Source of the DNA: Craterostigma plantagineum
Taxonomy: Eukaryota; Streptophyta; Magnoliopsida; Lamiales; Linderniaceae
Reading direction: 5' to 3'
Assembly (NCBI GenBank): GCA_027422505.1
Contig: JAPQWV010000050.1
Coordinates: forward strand, 4,650,001 to 4,714,000
DNA length: 64,000 bases
The notes under the pieces are model-generated. The model ran no database searches. It had not been told where the DNA came from and was given only the letters and a program-made list of their open reading frames with translations. Below, one piece after another: positions 53,532-64,000 of this stretch; position 1 is the first letter of the stretch; every line of letters begins with the position of its first letter. The position numbers were made by a program, and so were the translations under genes.

Positions 53532-54695
53532 CTAGTGATCACCACCATTACAATGAACAATCACATCGCTCAAACGAATTAAGCTCTCCTTGAACAAACA
53601 AGCTCCCCATGAATGTCGGCGAGCAGAAAACATGAAGGCACGCGTCTCATTGGATTGGAATGCAATCGATGCGAGTCGGCCATATTTGTCTTCCACGAGC
53701 ATCCATTCAGAATTCCAACAGAAAAACGGCCTGAAAATGTGACAAGGCCCTATTACGTAATCGACGGTCCAAGACTCCTTGACGCGGTATTCTTTCATCG
53801 CCCAAATCTTGATGAGGCTCGGCTCCTGAACCCATGCAATCATCGCCAAATGATCGTGTAAGGCGTCAAGACTTTGATTCGCCCTCAACTGTTCTTCTTC
53901 GTTCCAAGCATCGGGATACTCGAAACGTCGAAACACTTCATCGCTCAAGTCGAACAAGACCAAGCAACGACCTCTCCTTTCATCCCAGTGACAAACACCG
54001 TTGAGGTAAACTGGTTCCCCCAAATGAACATACTCCGAATCAAACACAGACGAACAGTTACTATCGTCGCTGATGGTTCTCCAACAATTACTACTTGAAT
54101 CGTACACGTCGACCTCGATGGGATGAGTGTGGGGAGCATAATTATACACCTCGTCCGCGGGAGAAAGATAGAAGGTGTACACTATCTTGTATGAGGAACC
54201 AACAGGATCATAGCCATATCCATGACAAATATCAAGCTCGCCAAAGTCCACTGCAGGACGAGGCATGGCCCATGGACGGGGTGGAATCCGCTCGAATTCT
54301 CCAAGGGCTGGATTGCAGAGGATAAATATATCACAAACTCGAAGGCAGACTATTCCATTGCAAGCGCCGAGAAGTATACAACCTAAAAGGCAGTGATCGG
54401 GTTGATCCAGCAACAGTGTCACGATAGACATGTCCTGAGACAACATTGACAGGTCCGCGGAGTTTGGGTCGTGAACAGACACAAACAAGCCATCTTCATA
54501 TCGCGTCAAGCACACGGATTCTTGGCGCTCGCTCATTAGGTGACGGCTCACGAAATGAGGACTCTCTATCAAATCGCGCCACAATTTGGAAACGCACCTC
54601 AATCGAACTAGGGATTCAACAGAAAGGCGCGATAGGACTTCAATCAGCACGTCTTCGGGCAACGAAACTGAATCTTCTTCGTTGGATTCTGCCAT
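53532..54695 (-). CDS. F-box protein copy B (FBA / SLF-like), intact
   Basis: An intronless coding frame of 387 aa starting MAESNEEDSVSLPEDVLIEV at 54695, 7-8 nt after a 5'-UTR intron whose acceptor is TGCAG. An upstream in-frame ATG at 54728 lies inside that intron. The F-box (about residues 10-50) is LPEDVLIEVLSRLSVESLV...RLRCVSKLWRDLI. The remainder is an F-box-associated domain: CHGYGYDPVGSSYKIVYTFY, EVDVYDSSSNCWRTISDDSN, VYLNGVCHWDERRGRCLVLF, IAWVQEPSLIKIWAMKEYRV, PFFCWNSEWMLVEDKYGRLA. The final third, with KESWTxxYxIGP and a late CLFKESLIRL, follows the layout of S-locus F-box and CPR1-type proteins. It should act as a substrate receptor of an SCF ubiquitin ligase. Target unknown. Confidence 0.88.
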   Translation of the reverse strand: MAESNEEDSVSLPEDVLIEVLSRLSVESLVRLRCVSKLWRDLIESPHFVSRHLMSERQESVCLTRYEDGLFVSVHDPNSADLSMLSQDMSIVTLLLDQPDHCLLGCILLGACNGIVCLRVCDIFILCNPALGEFERIPPRPWAMPRPAVDFGELDICHGYGYDPVGSSYKIVYTFYLSPADEVYNYAPHTHPIEVDVYDSSSNCWRTISDDSNCSSVFDSEYVHLGEPVYLNGVCHWDERRGRCLVLFDLSDEVFRRFEYPDAWNEEEQLRANQSLDALHDHLAMIAWVQEPSLIKIWAMKEYRVKESWTVDYVIGPCHIFRPFFCWNSEWMLVEDKYGRLASIAFQSNETRAFMFSARRHSWGACLFKESLIRLSDVIVHCNGGDH

Positions 54696-55339
54696 TCGAT
54701 TTCCTGCAGAAAGACAATAGCTAGCCAAAACAAATCTCGGATAATGCGAATCGTCTCAGAGTCACAAAACACGCATCAAGATCCCGAATCTAGATCGAAC
54801 TTCCATAAACAGAATAGAGACATACCTCGTCTACGGCGATGAGAGCGAAAACACTAGGCAAACGGAGAGCCTTCACGCCGTCGCATCAACGGTGGTAGGT
54901 ACGCAGAGCAGAAACGATACACAGATTAGGGTAAGAATTGGGGAGGAAATTGTTCATAAAATAGGAGAGGGTTTGTTGGGCTATGCGGATCTTTGTACTT
55001 TGGGCTTTCGCTCTTAAAATTGGGTTGGGACTCGGCCGACCACCCAAAATCACATAATACTGTATATCTTTTATCTTTTATTTGTCATATCTAAAAAAAA
55101 AATTTAATTAACGATGAAAATTTCGCTACCACATTAAAATTTCCAATTAAGTATCCACTATCTTTACTACCTTATTATATAAAAGCTCATCGTTGGATGC
55201 AAACTGTTCAAATCCAAATTGATTTGATATGTAAAATTTGTCATTAATAATAATATAAATTAAAACTAAGAGAAAACCACCCACTACTGTCAATTAATTA
55301 CTATGTTACTCCTCCATTTATAAGAGAGCAATTTACGTT

Positions 55340-57002
55340 TATATCGAAAGGAAAAAAATTCTAGTAAACTTGCATTTTCATTGACATGAAAGAATAATTC
55401 TTAGCCCCATAGATGCTCAAGAGGGAATCTATATAGCATCATTTAACTAAAAAAAGAACTAAAGTTTATCTTTTTGTTTTATACGTATAGAAATATTTTC
55501 AGTATTGTATTTTCCATTTTTTGAATCACGTAACTCAAATTAAGATATGGAATATTTGGAGCAGTCAGGGGAATTTTATTTCGTACGTAATAAATCATAT
55601 CATTTCAGATCATACTTTTATTATTTTATGATCGGCAATAATTGCTAACAGTTGAGTTTGATTATCAAAAACTGTTGCTAATTGGGCTCACCCAAACAGC
55701 CCAAAGGCCCATATCTCTACAATTAGGCCTTGACAGCTTCTTAATACTAATAAGGCTGGGGAAATATACTGAAATACCGATATACCGTTCTTATCGTATC
55801 GAAACGTACCGAAAATATCGAAAATTTTGGTATACGGAAGTTTTTAGTAAGGTATGATACCGTACTTTCTTGTACAGTAATGGTATGAAAATTTTAAAAC
55901 TTAAGTATACCAATTATAGCTAAATACCGAAATACTAAATTTTTTTAATATTTTATATATATACAGTACAAACACACCCCTACATATATTATATTATTTC
56001 AAAAATATAAAATAAATAAAATATTATAAGGATCTCCAGTTATGCCCATATATTATTAACTAACTTTATAAGATTATTGAGGCCCACCATATTTTACTTA
56101 CTACGGAGACTGCTACAATATGTAAATTATTTAAGGTTATATTATGAACTAAAAATCTTTTTATTTTGTAAAATTTGGTATTAATAATCCATCTTGTTGG
56201 GGCCAAATGAGTTACGAGACACACATGGTAAAAAACCCTTCGTTTGAATGATATAGAGGTATGATACCGATACCATACCCAAAACTCGGTATTATACCGT
56301 ATCAAATTTCTAGGTATATCGAAATTTTGGTATGGTATCGAAAAATTTCGGTACGGTATACGGTATCACAGTTTTGGTACGGTATACCGTACCGAACCAA
56401 CCCTAAATACTATCAAAGAAGTCCATTGGTTGTCACTGGCACCGTTTTGCAACTCCCTCGTCTTGATTTCGATTTTACGTTATTTATCAATTCCAATCAA
56501 AATTAAGTTTTATTCAATCACCAAAATTATTATTTAATGATGGTAAGGTGTGTAAGAAATCAGTAATTTCTCATGGCTTTGTCGTGTATATAATACGCGA
56601 ATATACCCAACAGACACTTTCCATCAAAATAACTTGTTAGTAATCAATATGCGTTACTAAACAAACTTATAGTTAGCTTGGCTGGCAATACCATTATAAT
56701 ATAAATTATAATATATATTAAGGACATATTGGTCAATACACAACATGACAAAAAATGGGTTTTCTTATGAATAATTTTGATTCATAAATATAGAATATAA
56801 ATTAAGGAGATACGTACCCTATTAATAGCATATGGAGTTTCCGATCCTTACACAAATTATATAGTGATAGATAAATAGTTTAGCAACACAAATCTTACAA
56901 AATACAACAAACAATTACCAACCCTATATTGGATTCCATTGCATTGCTAGTGATCACCACCATTACCATGAACAATCACATTGCTCATACGAATTAAGCT
57001 CT
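55340..57002 (-). repeat. Repeat unit: F-box 3' flank plus last bases of an F-box gene
   Basis: Copy of the flank at 52590-53590. It ends at 56930-57002 with the last coding bases of an F-box gene (minus-strand AGCTTAATTCG...GTTCATGGTAATGG) and then breaks directly into the start of the next unit (AGTAAACTTGCATTTTC). An insertion of about 0.65 kb at about 55745-56410, absent from the other copies, is rich in ACCGTA/TACGGTAT words and may be another nested repeat. Confidence 0.65.
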
Positions 57003-57079
57003 AGTAAACTTGCATTTTCGTTGACATGAAAGAAGAATCCTTAGCCCCGTAGATGCTCAAGAGGGAATCTATATAAGCC

Positions 57080-57349
57080 AAGGGCGGCCCGAGCTTTGGA
57101 TGTCTGGGGGTTAAAGAACATCTCAGCCCAGCCCATTTGAGTGAAGTCCATGTTATTATATCTAAAAACTGAAAAATAGCTTAGTGAAGAATCGAACCCA
57201 GGTCAATTAATGAAACAATCTTACTGCAAGTTCAATAATGACTAAGACTAGATGCAATTCTCAAAATTTATAATACCTGTAATGTACTTGACACATAAAT
57301 GGCAGGGGGGTCAGTGGCCCCCTCGAGCCTCTACGTGGGTCCGCCCCTG
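57080..57349. mobile_element. hAT-like MITE nested in the repeat unit
   Basis: An insertion of about 270 bp bounded by CAAGGGCGGCCC and CCGCCCCTG (inverted near-copies), absent from the matching position near 55425 where the sequence reads CTATATAGCATC. Flanks TATATAAGC and TATATAGC suggest an 8-bp target duplication with one extra base. No coding capacity. Confidence 0.6.
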
Positions 57350-58131
57350 TATATAGCATCATTTAGATGAAAAAAAACTGAAGTTTATTTTTTTTTGTTG
57401 TATACGTATAGGAATATTTTCAATTTTGTTTTTTCAATTTTTAGAATCAAGTAACTCAAATTAAGATGTGGAATATTCGGAGCAGTCAGGGGAATTTTAT
57501 TTCGTACTCAATAAATCATATCATTTAAGATCATACTTTTATTATTTTATGATCGGCAATAATTGATAACAGTTGAGATTGATTATCAAAAACTGTTTCT
57601 AATTGGGCTCATCAAACAGCCCAAATGCCCATATCTCTACAATTAGGCCTTGACATCTTTCTTAATACTATCCAAGAAGTCCATTGGTTGTCACTTGCAC
57701 CATTTTGCAACTCCCTCGTCTTCATTTCGGTTTTACTTTATTTATCAATTCCAATCAAAATTAAGTTTTATTCAATTACCAAAATTATTATTTAATGATG
57801 GTAAGGTGTCTAAGAAATCAGTAATTTCTCATGGCTTTGTCGTGATATATAATACGTTTACGAATATACCCAACAGACACCTTTCCACCAAAAATCACTT
57901 GTCAGTAATCAATATGCGTTACGTTACTAAACAAACATATGGTTAGCTTGGCTGGCAATATCATTATAATATAAATTATAATATAAATTAAGGACATATT
58001 GGTCAATTCACAACAGGACAAAAATATGGGTTTTCTTATGAATATTTTGATTCATAAATATATAACTTAAATTAAGGAGATACCTATCAATAGCATATGG
58101 AGTTTCCGATCCTTACACGAAATATATAGTA

Positions 58132-58365
58132 CTCCCTCCGTCCCGGTAACTTTTGTACATTTTACCAAATCGGGCGTCCCACTATCTTTTATACATTTCC
58201 ATATTTAGTAAAAAACTATCACACACAATCAATATAATAACATTAAATATTCTTAAAAGACGTGCTACACCCATACACTTTTCTTCCTCTATACTATTAA
58301 AATATTATATTTCTTAAAAATCGAACCCAATCCCAAATGTCCAAAAGATACCGGGACGGAGGGAG
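58132..58365. mobile_element. Stowaway MITE with empty-site counterpart
   Basis: 234 bp with inverted ends CTCCCTCCGTCCCGGTA and TACCGGGACGGAGGGAG, flanked by TA duplicates. The parallel position in the first repeat unit (near 53458-53466, ATATAGTAATAGAT) lacks the element and has a single TA, which confirms the insertion. Confidence 0.92.
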
Positions 58366-58447
58366 TAATAAATAAATAGTTTAGCAACACAAATCTTACA
58401 AAACACAACAAACAATTACCAACCCTACATTGGATTCCATTGCATTG

Positions 58448-59085
58448 CTAGTGATCTCCACCACCATTACCATGAACAATCACATCGCTCAAACGAATTA
58501 AGCTCTCCTTGAACAAACAAGCTTCCCATGAATGTCGGCGAGCGGAAAGCATGAAGGCATGCGTCTCATTGGATTGGGCTGCAATCGATGCGAGTCGGCC
58601 ATATTTGTCTTCCACGAGCATCCATTCAGAATTCCAACAGAAAAACGGCCTGAAAATGTGACAAGGCCCTATTACGTAATCGACGGTCCAAGACTCCTTG
58701 ACGCGGTATTCTTTCATCGCCCAAATCTTGATGAGGCTCGGCTCCTGAACCCATGCAATCATCGCCAAACGATCGTGTAAGGCGTCAAGACTTTGATTCG
58801 CCCTCAACTGTTCTTCTTCGTTTCAAGCATCGGGATACTCGAAACGTCGAAACACTTCATCGCTCAAGTCAAACAAGACCAAGCAACGACCCTTCCTTTC
58901 ATCCCAGTGACAAACACCGTTGAGGTAAACTGGTTCCCCCAAATGAACATACTCCGAATCAAACACAAACGAACAGTTACTATCGTCGTTGGTGGTTCTC
59001 CAACAGTTACTACTTGAATCGTACACATCGACCTCGATGGGATGAGCGTGGGGCACAAAAAAATCATCCTCCTCGTCCACGGGAG
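58448..59085 (-). pseudogene. F-box copy C, C-terminal part only, with nonsense codon
   Basis: The minus strand from about 59085 matches residues from SPVDEEDDFF onward of the F-box family. The F-box and the first half are missing; at about 59085 the sequence switches to HSF-like DNA. A TGA replaces the Trp of YPDAWNEE near 58828. Downstream the frame is open (NQSLDALHDRLAMIAWVQEP ... VIVHGNGGGDH). It therefore cannot yield an F-box protein. Confidence 0.85.
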
Positions 59086-59087
59086 CA

Positions 59088-59760
59088 AGATCGTGGAATT
59101 TGTGGAATGTTTGTTTCATCACTGATCACACGGACGTTTCCAGCTCGACGCAACTGTTGCCGAATTACTTCAAGCACAGTAATTTCTCGAGCCTTGTGAG
59201 GCAGCAGAACATTTATGTGAGTTTCTCCTTTTTTTCTCGATAAGGTTGCATGTTTTATCATGATGCGCATATTTTGTTATGTTCTCTGGATTGTTTGAGA
59301 TTTATGTCGGTCTTCGCCTAATCGCACTACAGACGATTTTTTTTTTCAGAAAGCTAAGTTTTATACGCTTATGTTGATAGTTGAGTGCCCGCTATCTGGA
59401 AGTTATAGCGTAAATGTAATGAATGTTCTCTCAGTTAAATACTGTTTGCTATTTTATGCACATGGAAATTGTTGATAAAACGATGTTATATGTTCGTTTG
59501 ATGCCCTGACTTATGTATAGGGTTTTTGGAAAATCGATAGTGATCATGGCAATATGCTAATGTTGCCTTCATCAAATGCCACAAGCATCTGCTCAATAAC
59601 ATCTTCACGAGAAGAAATCAGCCTCAAGCTTAAGCCCTATCTAATCCAGCTTCGGAAGATGGAAGAATTGCACTATTCGAAGAAGTTGAGAAGCTTAAAG
59701 CTGATCGAAACGACCGTACGCAAGAGCTGAAGTCACTGAGATAGTATCAATAGAGTTCCT
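59088..59760 (+). pseudogene. Heat-shock transcription factor (class A type) fragments
   Basis: Plus strand. The first piece at about 59089-59218 ends STQLLPNYFKHSNFSSLVRQ, the third helix of the HSF DNA-binding domain, and is followed by a GTGAG donor, where HSF genes carry their single conserved intron. The second piece begins near 59521 (GFWKIDSDH), then after a one-base shift QYANVAFIKCHKHLLNNIFT. A coiled-coil-like piece with FEEVEKLKADRNDRTQELKS follows near 59670. Frames are broken several times, the start of the domain is missing and the Arg of GFRK is Trp. A relic, fused at its left side to F-box copy C. Confidence 0.72.
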
Positions 59761-60793
59761 CGATCGAGTTGTTGCTCGCGAGGGCACAGTTAAATGGCAT
59801 GGGAAAGCATCAGCAGCATCAAATGTTCTCTTTCATTGTGACGGTGGCCATGCAAGATACTCTGATGAAAGGTTACATGCTTTGTGAAATTTGTCTTTGT
59901 ATTTAAATTTTTTTCCTCCCCTTTCTTGGTTTGTGAAATTTTTTTACTATTTTCGTTGAGGAGGATGGTAATTTCTTATTGACAATATGCTAAAATGCGA
60001 TTCTTGAAAAAGGTGGTATAAAAATCTTCTGTTCATTTCTATCTAAAATCAATTATGTGTTTCGTTTTTTAGAAATTATTGATAATTATTGTTGGATGAA
60101 GATTGTACATTTAAATCAAGTCAGAAAAAGAACAAAATATGTTCTTCTAATGTGGTCAAATTTTTTGTTAAATAGATTCTTTTATCTGATGTGTATATCA
60201 GTTGGATAATATCACAAATGGTCGTTACTTTTTCCTTGCATGTTCGTGTAATCGCAGAAGCAGAGGTAATTTTGGTTGCTTCCCTTTTGAATACTTTCTT
60301 CTTCTAACACCTGAAATTTCATAGTTCTTAACTCGATTTTGAACTGTAGGATGGTCGTCGAGTTCGTTTCATCAAACGATATTCAACCGAAGCCGACAGA
60401 ATCGTCAAATAGGCTGTTTATTGGGCATTCCTACCAATGATGATTCATGCGATGCGATTTCGATGACATCAAATGACCAAAAACTCCAAAGCAATTGAAG
60501 GCGAGACATGTTCGAGATGAGTTATACTGTGTGATTTCAGTTAGGCTCTTTGTTGTATGAGGAAAAATGAATATATTCGTTGTTCTTAATTATGCTCAAG
60601 TTTGTACGGAATTCTTTATTTATGTACATTGTCATATCATATGTCCATCCAATCATGTGTTAATAATTTTTTGTTAGGGAAGGGGAATTATTTTATTTGG
60701 AAGTGAGTTAAGACAATATTTTCTGTAATTATCTTATAAACTTACATTGGTTATATAGTTAAAACCCGATGCATTGCACGGGCATAAAACTAG
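59761..60793. other. No gene seen; right end of candidate Helitron
   Basis: AT-rich with short open pieces (for example near 59790-59880 and 60355-60480) that could be further HSF remnants, but I cannot align them. Ends with the hairpin and CTAG described for the Helitron. Confidence 0.4.
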
Positions 60794-61960
60794 TTATAAT
60801 TTAATTAATTGTATACCATTTTTATAGATTAAAAATGTAATCGTTATGCCAATTTTGATGATATTAATAATGCATGGATGGTTTACCCTTTATATCAAAC
60901 GACAACACACTTGTGACGGCGCTCAATGGGACTGGGCGGTGTTAGAAGCCATAAACATTGTGATCTTTCTCTTATATTTGCCGAAGAAAGAAAAGACGAA
61001 AATCGTGGCGCTTTTAATTTGCGTATTCGCCTTCTTTTAGTCCATTGTTTTGTCTTCGACCTTTGCGATACATAAGAAGAAAACCAAGAGAATGCTATGT
61101 GGCTTCACAGCTACTGTTGTTTTCCGTCATAATGTACGCCTCGCCTCTCTCAATCATGGTACGCCCGAATTTCAATATTTTATTTGTAAGTATTAGATTA
61201 CATATATATGATAATTGATTATTGAATTCTTATGGCGATGAATGAAGACGATGGTGATTAAAGACGAAGAGTGTTGAATACATGCCATTTTCTTGTCACC
61301 TCCTTTGTGGTACTTCTTGGCTCATCTATTACTCCTTGGAGGGGACATGTTTCTTTATGTAAGGTTTTTCATATTTCTTAGTATATAAAGTTTCAAAATT
61401 ATCTGTTAGTGAAGGTTTGAGAAGATCAAGAATGAAGGCCATTAGGGTTTATAAATACAACCACTTTATTATTTCCTGCTGATTTTAGTCTGCATATGAC
61501 GTTTCTTTATTAAAGCATTTAGATTTCTATTTATAGATGCATGAGTAAGAATTTATTACAGCCATGATTTCATATTTGGCTGGCAATAAATACATGTTGT
61601 TGGGAATAAATAACAAGAGGATATTGCATGCAACAACAGCAAAGCAGATTATAAACTTTTAAACAACAAGGTCATGTATATAAATAGATATGATATGTCA
61701 TAAATAGAAGAAAATAAGATGAAAATTAATTACGGAAAACTCCAAATATTTTATGCTGGTGCAGATTCCTAATGGTCTGGGAAGCTTTTTGGGAGCCATA
61801 CTACAGTTGATTTTATACGCAATATATCGAAATAATAATAATAAAGGTGACGTGGACAATGTCGAGAATGGGAATTTGGGCCTTGAGAAGACTTATCAGC
61901 AAAACTGGTAAGAAAATGAGCGGTGTGGTGCGCGTGCCAGCATTTAATAGCGGACTCCAA
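60794..61960 (+). pseudogene. SWEET pseudogene (inverted paralog of the gene at 35.2-36.8 kb)
   Basis: Plus-strand copy of SWEET from within intron 3 onward: PILMILIMHGWFTLYI, LEAINIVIFLLYLPKKEKTK, then a TAG where the intact gene has Ser (FAFF|SSIVL, near 61038). Further degraded exon 4 and exon 5 (MVIKDEECxEYMPF-like with indels, about 61250-61360) and exon 6 (61766-61913, NGLGSFLGAILQLILYAIYR-like) follow. The acceptor before exon 4 is lost (GCATGG for GCAGGT). Exons 1-3 are absent. Confidence 0.85.
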
Positions 61961-62576
61961 ATATTTTATCAAATCGATTTAATTTCTTCTATGTAGCAGA
62001 TAGTTTATTTTTTATTTATTTATCAGTTCGCCTTTACCTGACAAATCAGAGGCAAACCGTAGGGTAGCCTTCAGAGGTTTTAATTGCGGACTCAAAATAT
62101 TATTAAATCCGATTTAATACCACATACGCGCGCATAAAAGGGGATGGGTTTACTACCACAAATACGATTTAATACCACAAATACGTGGATCAAAATCACT
62201 TAGTAAGTTAACTAACTTGGAATATGAAAAACTGCAAGTGTGATTTTAAACGATGGAAATATAGAAATAAATAACCCAACATCGACAAAATAAGTAGTCT
62301 ACATTACAAAAAATGGCTTAACATTACAAAACCGTTACAAAACCAACCTCAAAATTACAGATCCAGAAAGGAAACATTAAAAAACCGTTACAAAACCAAT
62401 CTCAACATTACAGATCCAGAAAGGAAAGATAACAGTCCCAATATAAAAACATTCATCACATTACAAGATCAATAGAAAAGTCCAAAATAGTTCAAACATT
62501 ACAGATCGAATAGCAAAGTCCAAATAGAACAAAAATACAGATCAAAAAAAAAACAACGTAATTAACTCCGAAGAAT
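61961..62576. other. Intergenic; short tandem duplication
   Basis: Continues the duplicated SWEET/SEU flank to about 62120 (GCGGACTC...AAATCCGATTTAAT). A 53-bp direct repeat (ACCGTTACAAAACCAAC to ATCCAGAAAGGAAA) occupies about 62330-62430. No gene. Confidence 0.55.
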
Positions 62577-63345
62577 TTAAGGAAATCCAATAACAGAATG
62601 CATACACGAGGCATATTGCATATAAGGGTAATTGATAGTAAAACTACCAGTGGGATCATATCAAACGATAATTTCATGAAAGTGACCATGTCCAGAACAT
62701 TTTATCAGAAGACGATTACCAACAATATTAGAGAGTATATTTTCTAAGTTATATGGTAATAGGATTTTTGATCGAACAATGCCAAACATTTTATCAAAAC
62801 ACGATTACCAACAATATTGGAGAGTATATTTTCTAAGTTATATGGTAACAGGATTTTTGATGGTCCAGGAATAATCCCGTTATTAGTAAGGTCCATAGGA
62901 AAATTAAAACTGTCGTAGAGTTCTATAGCTTTTAAAAAGTATTCACTTTGTGGCATACCGGCACACTTACCATGTTTAATCCATTGTCTTTCCCAAAAGT
63001 GATGATTCGTGGGCCACGACGGAACATTCAGATCGGGCCACGCACGTTGCATTTCAGCAACTGGAGTTAGCTGTAAAACCAGAGAAGGAAAAGCAAATGA
63101 CAAAAACTTCGATATTATAACACGAAAACAATTGGGTGGCATGACTTACAGAATCAAAATACTTCAGCCCAGCACAATTAATAAACAGGGACGACCACTT
63201 AACCGGCCATAGTCCATGAATGGTAAAATTCGCCGGCTGTCTTGGACAGGTGCGTTGGAAGCAGTAGGCATTGGGCCACTATAGAAGCAACGCGAGGTAG
63301 TTAAAGTTTGGTCTCGTCGTAACCTGCGTTCGAATGGGTTGTCCT
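62577..63345 (-). pseudogene. S-RNase-type T2 ribonuclease, disrupted
   Basis: Two coding parts on the minus strand: up to 63150, then 63070-62577, with a 79-bp intron after the first active-site region, the position of the single S-RNase intron. Visible: WPNAYCFQRTCPRQPANFTI then HGLWP (active site I), WPDLNVPSWPTNHHFWERQW with IKHGKC (active site II), EYFLKAIELYDSFN, and LTNNGIIPGPS, a run typical of S-RNases. Lesions: TAG at 63281-63279 where relatives have Gln before WP; an 89-bp tandem duplication (copies starting near 62697 and 62786) that shifts the frame near the end; and a TGA before YDPTGSF in the tail. The N-terminal signal region is not clear. Both catalytic His positions are still present. 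Confidence 0.8.
62694..62874. repeat. 89-bp tandem duplication inside the RNase pseudogene
   Basis: ACATTTTATCA...GATTTTTGATSG occurs at 62697 and 62786 with about five differences. The 89-bp period is not a multiple of three and breaks the reading frame. Confidence 0.85.
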
Positions 63346-63870
63346 GGCGTTCTGCAGAAACAAAAAGGAATGAAAATCAAAACTAATATTAGGAAAAAGC
63401 AATACATATAAGAAAAGAGTAGGAAAAATACGATACTTACCGAAGCATCCAGCAGGTAAATGATATTCCGAACTTTGAAATATTCACGACATCATCTGAT
63501 GGTTTCTTTTGGGATGACATTGAACGAGTGGGAAGACATGTTATGAAGTCCGGTACGTCCGACGCAAATTTTCAATTAAGGCATCTCTGAAAATGGTGAA
63601 GGCAAGGTATAAGACAACAGAAATTGCCATGTACTTTAAGAACTTCATCGTTAATGGCTGTAAGGTAAAATGAAAATTGATAAAACCGACCTTTTATAGA
63701 TGGATCTTCCCCGCGATCGAAGAAGCTCGCCCAGATAGTGGAAGGAGTTTCCCAAATAAGCTAAACACCGCTTTAATCTCCGACGGAAAATGGGTAGAAC
63801 AACCATTCAGTCCACCTGCACTTCCCCATCGTCACCTCGCAGCGCAGCTGACGGCTGTTTATCCGTGCAA
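63346..63870. other. No gene recognised
   Basis: Upstream of the RNase pseudogene. Minus-strand TTCCTACTCTTTTCTTATAT...TTCTGCAG near 63350-63425 could be a former signal-peptide or leader region. Plus-strand text at 63500-63780 has short protein-like pieces that I cannot assign. Confidence 0.35.
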
Positions 63871-63871
63871 G

Positions 63872-64000
63872 GACAGACAGCCTGCTGCGCGCGATGACGA
63901 AGAACGAAATAGGAGAAGTAATTGTGCTGCGAATACGCTTGGTGTGGCTACGACAGACAGCCTGCTGCACGCGATGACGAAGAACGAAATAGGAGAAGTA
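63872..64000. repeat. 80-bp tandem repeat running off the window
   Basis: GACAGACAGCCTGCTGC followed by CGATGACGAAGAACGAAATA starts at 63872 and again at 63952. The visible 49 bp of the second copy differ at one base. More copies may lie beyond the window. Confidence 0.8.

Larger units (their letters stand above)
55161..60793 (+). mobile_element. Candidate Helitron carrying F-box and HSF fragments
   Basis: The 5' end reads TCTTTACTACCTTATTATAT after an A. The 3' end has a CCCG...CGGG hairpin (GATGCATTGCACGG), a short AT spacer and CTAG at 60790-60793 before a T. Both lie on the plus strand in the expected orientation. At 60794 sequence of SWEET intron 3 begins abruptly. In the intact SWEET gene the matching point is GGTA|TTATAA (36367/36368), an A|T site. 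The matching left SWEET flank is not found before 55161, so the 5' end is less sure. Contents are copied F-box 3' flank, F-box copy C, HSF fragments and nested MITEs; no Rep/helicase gene is seen. Confidence 0.4.

Overview
This is nuclear DNA of a flowering plant, almost certainly a eudicot. The genes have many short exons with GT-AG introns, TA/GA microsatellites sit in introns and UTRs, intergenic DNA is AT-rich, and copia, PIF/Harbinger, Stowaway, MULE and Helitron-type elements are present. Exon joins were placed by hand from splice sites and reading-frame phase. Every intact gene model closes in frame.

Layout. 1-988: end of a Ty1/copia element (gag, primer-binding site, LTR), minus strand. 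1.3-17 kb: four minus-strand genes: ACC oxidase, ubinuclein, a PHD-finger protein and a PMT10-type methyltransferase carrying three disabling lesions. 18-26 kb: a Harbinger-type MITE with an internal duplication, a 53-aa gene, and a 5.7-kb PIF/Harbinger element with TAA target duplications that carries an intact antisense Myb/SANT-like gene. 26 kb: an IDA-like peptide precursor. 28.7-31.5 kb: branched-chain keto-acid dehydrogenase E1 alpha. 32-40 kb: a SEUSS-like pseudogene, a SWEET transporter and a GT47 exostosin-family gene. 41.3-42.7 kb: a giant MULE foldback. 43.5-51.6 kb: a frameshifted F-box gene, a TBL O-acetyltransferase, a C3H38-like protein without zinc fingers, a tiny secreted peptide and GLTP. 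52.6-63.4 kb: a rearranged zone with an intact F-box gene, truncated F-box copies, HSF and SWEET pseudogenes, nested MITEs, a candidate Helitron and an S-RNase-type T2 ribonuclease pseudogene.

The conserved genes correspond, from memory, to Arabidopsis At1g77330-At1g77250 (ACO5, UBN2, PMT10, PHD) and At1g21360-At1g21610 (GLTP2, BCKDH E1 alpha, SWEET1, exostosin, UBN1). The window therefore looks like one ancestral block that is split between two paralogous segments in Arabidopsis. The genes are independently transcribed and form no pathway together. The most unusual parts are the Harbinger passenger gene, the F-box/S-RNase-like zone and the candidate fragment-carrying Helitron.
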